From Gongronella butleri (taxonomy: Eukaryota; Mucoromycota; Mucoromycetes; Mucorales; Cunninghamellaceae), in assembly GCA_025201375.1 (NCBI GenBank), contig JAIWZP010000017.1:310001-374000 (forward strand): a DNA stretch of 64,000 nucleotides, given 5' to 3'. Shown here in pieces: positions 24,725 to 33,435 of this stretch; position 1 is the first letter of the stretch; each line of letters starts with the position of its first letter. The position numbers and the translations under genes are program-made. The notes under the pieces are model-generated. The model saw only the letters and a list, made by a program, of their open reading frames with translations. It was not told where the DNA came from and searched no databases.

Positions 24725-25399
24725 CACCGCCACCAACTACTTATCCATGGCAAGGCAAGGTCCAGTGACGCGTGATAAGGTTTGTTTTTGTTACCATGTT
24801 GTATTTGTTACACAACATGAAAAAAAATATGCAAATGTCAAAGAACCTTTCAAGCGTTTAACCGCAATTGTTCCTTTACATTGAGAACATCTTCATTGAT
24901 AATATTCATGCGGTACCTTGCGTTACATATGCTGTGAAACGCATCATTTGTGAATCGAGATATGTCCATGTGCTGTAAGTGCCACTCGTCTTAAAATAAC
25001 AAGATAATGCAAATGCCAAGGAAGCGTTCAAAGAAACCGTCATTGCTAATACAGTCAAAACGTCTTAATTAGGAAAATAAACGGGTGCATCTGGAATGAC
25101 ATTTATTGTGAAACGCATCATTGGTAAACTGTGACACGTCAATTGTAAAAACCAGAAATTTTATCTGGTACATTTTGATCTTTGCTTTTTCTTTTTCAAA
25201 AACATCTGACTGGCATTTTCTCTCGAAGAAACCAGCACGCAAGACCAAGGCAACTGCAATAATATCCACTGGTGTTCTTTTAAAAAATATTATAATTTGC
25301 AAGTTTAAGAACATGTGTGTGTCATGTCATGGGCTTCTAACAGCGCATGCTCTTTTTCCCAATGTTGCACGCATTGGGGATCTTTAGGAACAAGTGACA
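24603..25399. repeat. Upstream region with diverged tandem duplication
   Basis: 800 bp between two divergent secreted-protein genes. A (GA)n tract lies at 24676-24721. Then a block is duplicated: 24829-24978 and 25007-25150 both begin ATGCAAATG and both contain TGTGAAACGCATCATT (24933-24948 and 25107-25122, 174 bp apart), with diverged sequence between. The duplication lies upstream of the cysteine-rich secreted-protein gene. Confidence 0.7.
24676..24721. repeat. (GA)n microsatellite
   Basis: A pure GA run of about 23 units, about 75 bp upstream of the ATG of the minus-strand small secreted protein. Confidence 0.9.
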
Positions 25400-25954
25400 A
25401 TGTACAGCTCTTTGTCCATCATGGCTTTTTTATTGGTATTGCTGCCAAGCTTTACATTACAACAACAACGATGGTCCGTTGGGAACGCAAGATGTGAAAG
25501 TGACAGTAGGGCTCCGAGTTGCGGAAGCGCGATTCCGCTGGCGTTCAACTACTGCCGACAAGATTTGGAAAGGAAGATGAACAATAATTACCAGCTTGCG
25601 TATCAATCCAGGGACGAACAGGTGAACTGTCAACCCTTGAACTGCATGACGTGCACATGGGATGCAGGTCCCTACAGAAACGAGCCGACATCAGCGGATG
25701 ACTATGATGACGCGTATGACTGCATGACTTATGCAGCAAGAGCCTTTGGCACCGGTGTAAAGGCAATCGCTGGTCAAACGGTGGTCAGAGCAGAAGCGGA
25801 CTATTCCGTGTACGCGTGTAAACCACAATGCACCAACTGCGAAAGATTTGGTGGATTTGGCATGAATCTCGACTGGGGAATCTTGGCCGACGTTCAGTAT
25901 ATTCAAACGAGTGGAGCTTGTCCTGGCGGATTTGTTGCCATGGGCTCGTGTTGA
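25400..25954 (+). CDS. Cysteine-rich secreted protein, 184 residues, unknown
   Basis: Single-exon open frame. The ATG at 25400 gives MYSSLSIMAFLLVLLPSFTL, a signal peptide with cleavage near residue 22 (LQQQ). The mature part contains 12 cysteines, an even number that could form six disulfides, in pairs such as CMTC, CKPQC and CTNC. Gly, Tyr, Asp and Asn are frequent; no transmembrane segment or known fold is visible. A secreted, disulfide-stabilised protein is the safe reading; effector, adhesin-like or antimicrobial roles are all possible but unsupported. It lies in an AT-rich, repeat-rich block with another small secreted gene next to it, and its upstream region is duplicated. Confidence 0.75.
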   Translation: MYSSLSIMAFLLVLLPSFTLQQQRWSVGNARCESDSRAPSCGSAIPLAFNYCRQDLERKMNNNYQLAYQSRDEQVNCQPLNCMTCTWDAGPYRNEPTSADDYDDAYDCMTYAARAFGTGVKAIAGQTVVRAEADYSVYACKPQCTNCERFGGFGMNLDWGILADVQYIQTSGACPGGFVAMGSC

Positions 25955-26536
25955 CGAAAAAAAAAAAAAGTCGCGCAATGAAAAATAAATGGCTTCTTTG
26001 ACATTTGAAAGTTTTATGAAGGTTTGCTGGATCCTTTTTTTTTTTTTGTGGAGGGGGACGTTTCACTTGTGTTCACAGAAGGCGCACGGAAGGATCCACC
26101 GGGAAGGCCGCCAATTTCAGGGGTCACACCGGTACACTGACTTAAAGTGTATCGATGTATCCTTTTTTTTTATTTTGACTCGCTCTAGATAAAAATTGAG
26201 TGCTTAATCTCATGGTGCTGAGCCTGCTTGTTGATAGTACAGTAAACAAGCAGCAGGATTGTACATATCATAAAGCATCCTGAATCAATATTCACGCATG
26301 GTCAGCTCTATGTTGCGCTGTCTCGAACACGCAACCCGCGCAACCTTCGAATTGCAGTCCCTTTGTCCAGCGTCGAAACCCAACGACGACGTCAACTTGA
26401 AGGCTCTATTTCCGTAGAAGTGGAAAACGTTGTACTGTACCTACAGTATACCACGATATTTTTACAGTAAAGCGTTTCCAAATAAATACAGATATCTATC
26501 CTCTAAAACGACAAGTCTCGTGGGAGGGAAAGTGCA

Positions 26537-26752
26537 TCAGTATGTGAAAAGAGCCACACAACAACTCGCCGCGCCAAACGAACAAAAAAAAAAAAAAAAA
26601 AAGGCGGCATCAATACAGTATGTGAAAAAACCAGACGACAAGGAACAAAAAAAAAAAAAAGGCGCCATCAGAATTTGAAAAGAGACAGACAACAACTCGC
26701 TGCGCCATACATACAAACAAACAAACAAAAAAAAAAAAAAAAAAGGCGGGGC
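26537..26752. repeat. Three imperfect tandem units, each ending in an A-run plus GGCG
   Basis: Each unit has GTGAAAA or TTGAAAA, a CAACAACTCGCYGCGCCA core (clear in units 1 and 3, starting near 26546 and 26676, decayed in unit 2), then (A)14-20 and GGCG. Unit 2 starts near 26614. The pattern is seen directly; origin unknown. Confidence 0.7.
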
Positions 26753-27041
26753 AAGCAGCTACAGTATGATCGGGCGGCTCCATCGGGTTGTGATAAAATT
26801 GGGCTTTGCTATCATATCGGTCCGAAAAAACAGAGCCACAATAATTCAGCCCCAAACCCACCACCCGCCACCCACAGCTTATTATTGTATCTGAACGTTT
26901 TTTACAGTACGTAACAAAATTTGGGCGCGGTTTAAAACGTTGTACACGCGTATTGCAACTCAGTGCGAAGCACCTCATACTGTATGATATGCCTTTAAGG
27001 CAGAAGTAACCCGTTCGGTAAGATTTTTTTCTCGCGAGAAA

Positions 27042-27345
27042 GTGTTTTTCAAACTTTGGTGGCCTGCTGTGCCTCCAGAAATTTTTTTACAGCCTGCTTG
27101 CCCACCAATGAAAACTGCATCATCGCACAAACTATAGCCTAGTGCTCAAAGCGAACCCGCCCAATTTTTTTTGGACTCCAAAATGTAAAATGCGTGTTTT
27201 CAGACTTTGCCGGCCTGCTGTGCCTCCAGAAATTTTTTTTACAGCCTACTTGCCCGCCAATGAAACTTGCGTCATGGCGTAAACTATATCTCCATGTTCA
27301 ATACAGACCCGCCCGATTTTTTTTGAACTCGAAAATGTAAAAAAT
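27042..27345. repeat. 152 bp direct tandem duplication
   Basis: 27042-27193 and 27194-27345 align over their length: both start GTGTTTT(T)CARACTTT, both contain GGCCTGCTGTGCCTCCAGAA and an ACCCGCCC(A/G)ATTTTTTTT block, and both end in AAAATGTAAAA. Differences are spread evenly, so the duplication is not recent. Confidence 0.85.
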
Positions 27346-28937
27346 ATGACCCAGCACCAACCACCGCCTGCGGTGAGTAGCGGAGGGCATTAGAGCCGAA
27401 GGCCCGCCCGGAAGCTACCGTAGTTCAGCGCAAAATTTGCAACAAAAATGCTTAAACCCCCAAAGCGCTACGACCACTTTTAAAAATTTCAGGGGTCACT
27501 CAGGGGTCACACATTTCAATCTCAGAAAATGCCAAATTTGGGAAATTTCGAACTCCGAGTGACCAATGCATCCCAAACAGGTAACTCTGACAATTTGCTA
27601 TTGGCAGACAAAATGACAGGTCGCCCCAAACCTGAAGAAAAAAAGCCCATAGTGACGCAAGAACGGCGATCGACTGAGAAAAGTGCCTACTTTGGGCAAG
27701 ATATTTTGCAAAAATTTAAGGTTTGACACTTCCAAATTTAGGTGCGTAAATTGCGTGGAATTTGTTATTTTACTGTATTTTTTTGCAGGTTTTTGTGCGC
27801 TGTACAGTAGAGTGGGCTGCAAGTTGGTGTAATGACCGATGCAAAAAGTTAAAACCCGAGCTAGCCCCCTGCAAGTCATCCCATTACTGTAGATGCTTTT
27901 CCCCCTGTTTTTTATTAAATCTGATCAAATACGTACTGTAAAAATCGAGGGTTGCTTGACTAGACAGTTGTCGAGCAAATCGCTCGTCCTTGAATTTTTT
28001 GTTGAAAAAGTGGATTTCCTCCGCCAGTTTTGATCAGATCGCCGTGAAACTTATTTCATTCGGTGGGGATTCAGCAGCAGCATTTGACATATTACTGTAA
28101 AAGCATCGTTGGTTATTTTTCCAGTTGTCGAGAAAAGCAAGTTTGAAAATTGATCCAATTATGTTTGAGCGACTTTTGCAAGCGGGCAAAGTTCATCATC
28201 CATCGGGCAAGCAAACAATCAGGAAATGGCACCCGAGTGCGTCTCTTTCGATTGGTGCCATTTCACCGCGATCCACAAAATACTTTGAGACTCGTGCCGG
28301 AATTGTGGAAATGTCAGAATTTTGGATTTATCTGCACAATGACTCGGTCGACTCCTGGTTTGAACGGTTTTTCAAAAAGAGTCGCGTCGGTAAAACATTA
28401 CGTGTAGATTTTGGGCCACCAACCACCATGATGATTTGTGGCATTTACAGTAATTCTGCATTTGTAGTAAAACTGTCGAGTTTTCGAATTCATCTGCAAA
28501 ACGACCCAGTCTGTCAGGATCCGCCCCGCGTTCCCGACATGTGCCACGCCTTTTTGACCCTTTTTCCTTTTTTTTTCTTTTGCGTGTATCGCTCGCTTCC
28601 TCACCCCACTCGCTCCTCACGCCACCATGACCATCCGCCCTTGCCTCGTCTCTTTGCCCCCTTTCTGGCTTACCGCCCACGAATGCCCTTCCTTGCCTTG
28701 TTCTGTCTCGCGCGTGCCCCACTCCTTTGGCCGCGCCCTCTTTCCTTTTTTTTTGGGAATTGCCCATCCAGCTTCCGCCGCTGACACTTTTGGAAGCCCG
28801 ACTGGGCAATCCCCATCATCGGCTGCCCATTTAAGCAGCCGCTTCCCCTTTCCCCTTTTTTCCCCTTTTTCTTTACCTGATCATTCCCCTGTTTGCCGCA
28901 CCGTCCCCTGTCCCTTTCCTTGTCCCAATAAAAGCTC

Positions 28938-29219
28938 ATGGTCCGAATCATGCACCACAGCCCATCGCCAAGGCATCGACAGCGCCGTGAGAGCATTTCC
29001 TCGCTTGACGAGGAATTGCTCGAACTAGGCATAGAGGTCGATGTCTCCACGCCAGCCCCCGCGCCTGCATTGTCCCCGGACGTGACGCCCGAGGTCCAGC
29101 AAACGCGTGCGCCTGACACAGTCAATCTTGGGTTTCATGTTGTGTTGTTGAATAAGGCGCGGCGAAATAGTAGTCAAAGGGCAAAGATTGGGAGGCAATC
29201 GATTCATGATTTGTGTTGA
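28938..29219 (+). CDS. Possible small protein, 93 residues, unknown
   Basis: Open frame starting MVRIMHHSPSPRHRQRRESI. It has a basic, Ser-rich start with RRES-type kinase sites, an acidic helix (SSLDEELLELGIEVD), an Ala/Pro stretch and a basic end. No family recognised. Support comes from position: a long CT-rich tract (28555-28920) like those before real genes at 40776 and 53594, and a TATA-like AATAAAAG just before the ATG. It is short and beside repeats, so chance is not excluded. Confidence 0.4.
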   Translation: MVRIMHHSPSPRHRQRRESISSLDEELLELGIEVDVSTPAPAPALSPDVTPEVQQTRAPDTVNLGFHVVLLNKARRNSSQRAKIGRQSIHDLC

Positions 29220-29702
29220 TCATCCATGGATTTGTGCCAATTCTTGAAAACGACGCACGCCACGAAAACGGCCCGATCATCATCTGGTTTTTTAATTTTT
29301 CTTTCAATAAGAGAGACGCTGAAAAAGCCAAGTGGCAAAGTTTGGTGATGATCGAATATGATTTTACCGCGAAATGAATTTTACGTACAAAAACGCGCTA
29401 TGATACAGCCAAATTTTCAGCAATGCCGTGCTTCCTGACAAACCACATGATTGACCTTCGGATTTTTACGTATTTTTTTCTGAGAAGAGAGGAGCAACAT
29501 CCATTACATGTAAAAGTTTTGTGGAGCTGCGGTAAGTCCTTGGTGACGAAATCTTTTTTTCAAATTTAGAAAATACTGTAAAAAAAAGGGTGGGTCAGGT
29601 CAAAATGCATCTGGAGTCTCCCCCGCTTTGAGAGGCTCAGGTCTCTCAAATCCGTTTGGCAACCTACACATTGGACATCTGAGAGTCATATCATTTGGTG
29701 CA
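29220..29702. other. Spacer with a decayed copy of a dispersed repeat
   Basis: No gene. About 29345-29560 resembles the segment at about 35405-35590 and 57560-57720, and 29553-29613 resembles 50650-50702. The right edge is the target site of the retrotransposon. Confidence 0.55.
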
Positions 29703-29719
29703 TTGACTCCTTCTTTCTA
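29703..29719. repeat. Target-site duplication, 3' side of LINE
   Basis: TTGACTCCTTCTTTCTA, identical over 17 bp to 35079-35095. It directly abuts the poly(A) end (read as T on the plus strand) of the element. Confidence 0.95.
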
Positions 29720-29937
29720 TTTTTTTTTTTTTTTTTTTTTTGTATAATGATTAACTTTTTAATAGGCAACCGTTAATCATTCTAGAAAAGCATAACAGAT
29801 CAACTCAGGGAGAAGGGGTCGGGTGGGGGTAAGTGGCATTGGGATGGGGGATGGAGGTACAAGGGGGAAAAGGAAGAAAAGAAAAGAGGAAAGAAAAAAA
29901 AAAAAAAAAAACCAAGTGACTGGGGGGGCAGATGTGA

Positions 29938-32900
29938 TCAGCTTCTTTTGCGTGAGGCGTCGATGGCTGGGCCAACTTGTTCGAAGTGATGTTTCCAGGC
30001 GGCAAGGATGGAGGCATTGAAGAGGGGGAGGAGATTGGCCGGGCACCGAGAGGGTCGACGGAGCCAAAACTTGATATCGGAATCGAGGAGCTGTACCTTG
30101 TGGTCCACTTGTTGCTGGGCCCAGATCGCGTGTTTTGGTGGGCATGCAAAGATGAAATGGATGTCATTTTCGATGGTGCTGTGGCAAAATTGACACATGG
30201 GCGTCTGGAAATCACGGTGTTGGCGTTTGAACATGTGGGCTGCAGTGGGTAGGCACTCGGTGAGTAGGCGCCACCAGATTGTACACGTTTTGTGCGCGAT
30301 GTCTCTATGTTTCCAGATCCGTCTCCAGTCACGTCGGTCGCAGTCGAGGCGCATGAGGTATGGTGGTGGCTGGCTTGTGTCGGGTTGGAAGCGTGGGTGC
30401 TGCGTGTGTCGAATGAGTCGTGGCGTGACCTTGTGGATGGGGACTGGCTTGGCTGCGATCGGTGTGTGGAGGCAGAGGATTTTCGTGGCGGCGTCAATGG
30501 CCCATCCAGGCGTCTGCCTCAGCGCATTGAGGGCCAATTCGAGCCGGGCGTGCCAGGGAAACGTCGAGGTATATCGTGGTGCGCCGAGGCTGGAGGCCGT
30601 GAGCAGGTCCACGTCGCCATAGGCGCGGTGGAACACGCCTCCAAAGAATGAGAGCATGGGATCCGTGGTATTGCTGGGGTCTTTCATGAAGCGTTTGCAA
30701 AGGTGGATCTGCAGGGCCAATTGCTGGGTAACGGGGTCGATGGCTCCCAGGCCGCCTTCATCCTTGGGCCTTGTGACAACGTCCCAGGCGGGCGTGATGT
30801 TGAAATTCATCAGTATTGAGCGTGCACGTGCGCGGATCTTGTTTAGCCAGGTGAGTGGGACGGGCGTGACACGGACAACGTGCCAAATCTTGGATAAAAT
30901 CAATGCATTGGTGACCAAGCTGGAACCTCGGATGGACAGATTCCGCCGTTTGTGTCTCTGGCATTGTATTTCCACCTTGCGTGTCAGATCAGCCAAAAAG
31001 GTATTCAATTGCGCGGGCGTCGAGTATAGGGGGAATCCGAGATATTTCGCTGCATTTGTGGACAATTTGTCGTGCCATTGAGCACCTGTGGCGTGTCGGA
31101 CCTGCCACCATGCCGGGTGCGGGTTGCCACTCAAGGATATAAGCTCGGTCTTGTGGACGTTGAGACGTGCGTTGGAGGCGAGGGCGTATTTGTCGTAAAT
31201 CCCCATTAGGACGTCCCAGTCCGCTGGTTTCTGGAGCATAATGGCGAGATCATCCGCGTAGGCCATGATCTTGACGCGATACGTGGGGCGTGCATTGGCA
31301 CTTGGGCTTGCATAGCTGGCCCCAAAAGGTGCTATCCCTCTGATGGCCGGCTCCTTGATGATGCTGCGGATCAAAGGTTCAATCATAAGATTGAATAAGA
31401 GCGGTGACAGAGGGTCGCCCTGGCGGAGGCCCCGTGCCTGACGGAATGGCTCTGCCTGGAAGCCGTTGATGGAAAGGGTGACGTCGGTGCCAAAGAGGAG
31501 CTTTTGCAGGGTGTCGATCGTTTTCTTGGGGAAACCAAAGCGTCGTAGCGCGTCCGCCATGTAGTCGGGGTGGATGCGGTCATACGCCTTTTCCTGGTCA
31601 AGGCAGGCCATGACCCAGGCACCTTTCCGGACTTGGTGGGACGAGTTTTGGTATCGGCATTGTTGCTCCATCAGTGCTTGAGCGACCCATCCGTGTGACG
31701 AAATGTGCCGTCCTGCGACAAAACCCGTCTGTGCCGGGTTCAGCATTCGTGCCAACGGCTTGCGTAGCCTGTCAGCAAGCATCCTCGTAAAGACCTTGGC
31801 GTCGCAATTTATCATTGACAAGGGTCGCCAATTGCGCAAATCGTGGATGTCGCCTTTTTTCTTGTAGAGCAGGAGCATGCGTGTCTGTTGCCAAGTGCTG
31901 GGGATGGCGCCATCCAAGGCATTGGCTAGCAATCGCGTAAACAAGTCGAGGGCTGCGGGCGACGTCTCAAAAAGCCAGATGTATAGCTCAAAGGGCAAGC
32001 CGTCTGGGCCGGGGCTCTTGCGGCGCGGGGAATTGGACAGCATCTGCGAAACAAGTTCGAGTGAGGGTGGCTCCAAAAGGTCATTTTTCTCCCCTTTTTT
32101 GAGTTTTACCGACGGCGGCACCGCGGAGAGGATCTCACGCGATGCCGCCTTGTCCCTAGACTCCGGGGAGTAGAGGGACACATAAAAATCATGGGCAGTG
32201 GAAAGGATTTCGTCGGTATTGGAGGCCATGGAGCCATCGGGGCGGATCACGGCGCGCATTGTCGTGGACGTGTTTCGCTGTTTGATGACCTTGAAAAAGT
32301 ATGCGTTGCTTTGCTCGCCTTTTTCCGCCCAGCGCGTGGCCGAGCGCGTGATAAGCCGCTCCATGTCGTTGGAGATCCATGCGTCCATGACCTTTTGGTG
32401 GTCGAGCAATGCTGGGCTGGGCTTGTGAGCGGGGGAGTCGGCCAGGAGGCGTTTCTCGGTCGCTTGCATTCGCTGCCATTCTCGACGGCGTCGGCCGGCA
32501 ATCCGAGGACCCATGTCGCGAGCGATGCTGCTGATCAATTGCTTGAGATGTTCCCAAATGGCGATGATTTCATCTGGCGACGCGTCATCGTGCCATTTTC
32601 GTTCGATGAGCATGGCAATGGAGGCCAGCGTGACGTCACAAAAGTCCGCATCCTCTAGAAGAAAGGGGTTGAATCTCCACATGCCTGGACCCGTCACTGT
32701 GGTGGGCGATGCAAGATCCATCCAAACCAAACGATGGTCCGAAAAGGTGACATGTTCGTTTGCCAGGCGTGCAGACAGCCTGTAGATGGATGGCGACACA
32801 AAGAGATAGTCGATGGTGGTGGTGGAATTGCCGCGTTGAAATGTTGGTGCATGATCTTGTGACGTGTCCATCAGTGCAGCATCCTTGAGCCAGGCGGCCA

Positions 32901-33435
32901 GTCGCTTGGTCCAAGTCGGCAAAGGGGTGGCGTGCAGGTGCGCATTGAAATCCCCTCCAACAATCCAATGGGCATCCTCGTCCGTATCTGCAATAGACGA
33001 AAAAAAAGGGAGAGATGTGAATTCACTCCAAAAAGGTGCTTTTTGATGATTGTGCGGTGGGGCATAGACATTCACCACGTTGTAGGAGGTGGATGTCTGG
33101 CTGTCGTGTATGAGGGCCCAAATCACGCGTTGATCGCGTGAGATGACCGAGTCGAGTATTGAAAGTCGCGGGTGTAGGGCCACAATGGCGGCGGATTTGG
33201 TGAATACCGATTGTGTGCCGAATGATCTGGTGAATTGGTGTACATGTCGATGCGAGAGGTGATGATCTGGGCCATTATACAGGTCTTGCATAAGGAGCAG
33301 ATCGAGCGAGAGGTGTTTTGATTGTAGATATTTGGTGAATTGTTGATGTCGGCGGGTGCTGAGTGTGTGTGAGGATGCGTCCTTGAATACGCCATTGGCG
33401 TTCAAGGACGCGACGCGCAAATGGTCTCTACTCAT
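29938..33435 (-). CDS. LINE ORF2: AP endonuclease and reverse transcriptase
   Basis: 1165 residues, one exon. Residues 1-240 are an EEP-type endonuclease: LNANG, NVYAPP, GGDFNAH, TTIDYLFV and the closing SDHRLVW. At the usual metal-binding Glu position the sequence reads LLMQDLY, so Asp replaces the common Glu. The reverse transcriptase follows (about 480-760): NWRPLSMINCD, TGFVAGRHI, ACLDQEKAYDRI, GLRQGDPLSPLLF and the catalytic AYADDLAIML. Near the C-terminus is a zinc finger CQFCx8HFIFAC preceded by WWRLLTECLPT. It nicks the target, primes on it and copies the element RNA. Its ATG shares one base with the ORF1 stop (TAATG). Confidence 0.97.
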   Translation of the reverse strand: MSRDHLRVASLNANGVFKDASSHTLSTRRHQQFTKYLQSKHLSLDLLLMQDLYNGPDHHLSHRHVHQFTRSFGTQSVFTKSAAIVALHPRLSILDSVISRDQRVIWALIHDSQTSTSYNVVNVYAPPHNHQKAPFWSEFTSLPFFSSIADTDEDAHWIVGGDFNAHLHATPLPTWTKRLAAWLKDAALMDTSQDHAPTFQRGNSTTTIDYLFVSPSIYRLSARLANEHVTFSDHRLVWMDLASPTTVTGPGMWRFNPFLLEDADFCDVTLASIAMLIERKWHDDASPDEIIAIWEHLKQLISSIARDMGPRIAGRRRREWQRMQATEKRLLADSPAHKPSPALLDHQKVMDAWISNDMERLITRSATRWAEKGEQSNAYFFKVIKQRNTSTTMRAVIRPDGSMASNTDEILSTAHDFYVSLYSPESRDKAASREILSAVPPSVKLKKGEKNDLLEPPSLELVSQMLSNSPRRKSPGPDGLPFELYIWLFETSPAALDLFTRLLANALDGAIPSTWQQTRMLLLYKKKGDIHDLRNWRPLSMINCDAKVFTRMLADRLRKPLARMLNPAQTGFVAGRHISSHGWVAQALMEQQCRYQNSSHQVRKGAWVMACLDQEKAYDRIHPDYMADALRRFGFPKKTIDTLQKLLFGTDVTLSINGFQAEPFRQARGLRQGDPLSPLLFNLMIEPLIRSIIKEPAIRGIAPFGASYASPSANARPTYRVKIMAYADDLAIMLQKPADWDVLMGIYDKYALASNARLNVHKTELISLSGNPHPAWWQVRHATGAQWHDKLSTNAAKYLGFPLYSTPAQLNTFLADLTRKVEIQCQRHKRRNLSIRGSSLVTNALILSKIWHVVRVTPVPLTWLNKIRARARSILMNFNITPAWDVVTRPKDEGGLGAIDPVTQQLALQIHLCKRFMKDPSNTTDPMLSFFGGVFHRAYGDVDLLTASSLGAPRYTSTFPWHARLELALNALRQTPGWAIDAATKILCLHTPIAAKPVPIHKVTPRLIRHTQHPRFQPDTSQPPPYLMRLDCDRRDWRRIWKHRDIAHKTCTIWWRLLTECLPTAAHMFKRQHRDFQTPMCQFCHSTIENDIHFIFACPPKHAIWAQQQVDHKVQLLDSDIKFWLRRPSRCPANLLPLFNASILAAWKHHFEQVGPAIDASRKRS

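Larger units (their letters stand above)
25955..28937. other. AT-rich gene-poor block with local repeats
   Basis: No gene could be supported over 3 kb. It holds most of a cluster of TACAGTA/TACTGTA heptamers, an A-tract tandem array (26537-26752), a 152 bp direct duplication (27042-27345), three copies of CAGGGGTCAC (near 26118, 27488 and 27499) and a small GC-rich patch near 27360-27420. Open frames such as 28125-28784 (+) run through repeated DNA and a pyrimidine tract. From about 28555 the sequence becomes CT-rich and looks like a promoter of the small ORF at 28938. Confidence 0.6.

Noticed and set aside
28125..28784. 219-codon open frame on the plus strand
   Set aside because: It runs through locally duplicated AT-rich DNA and then a pyrimidine tract; no domain, no promoter, and the two halves differ in composition.
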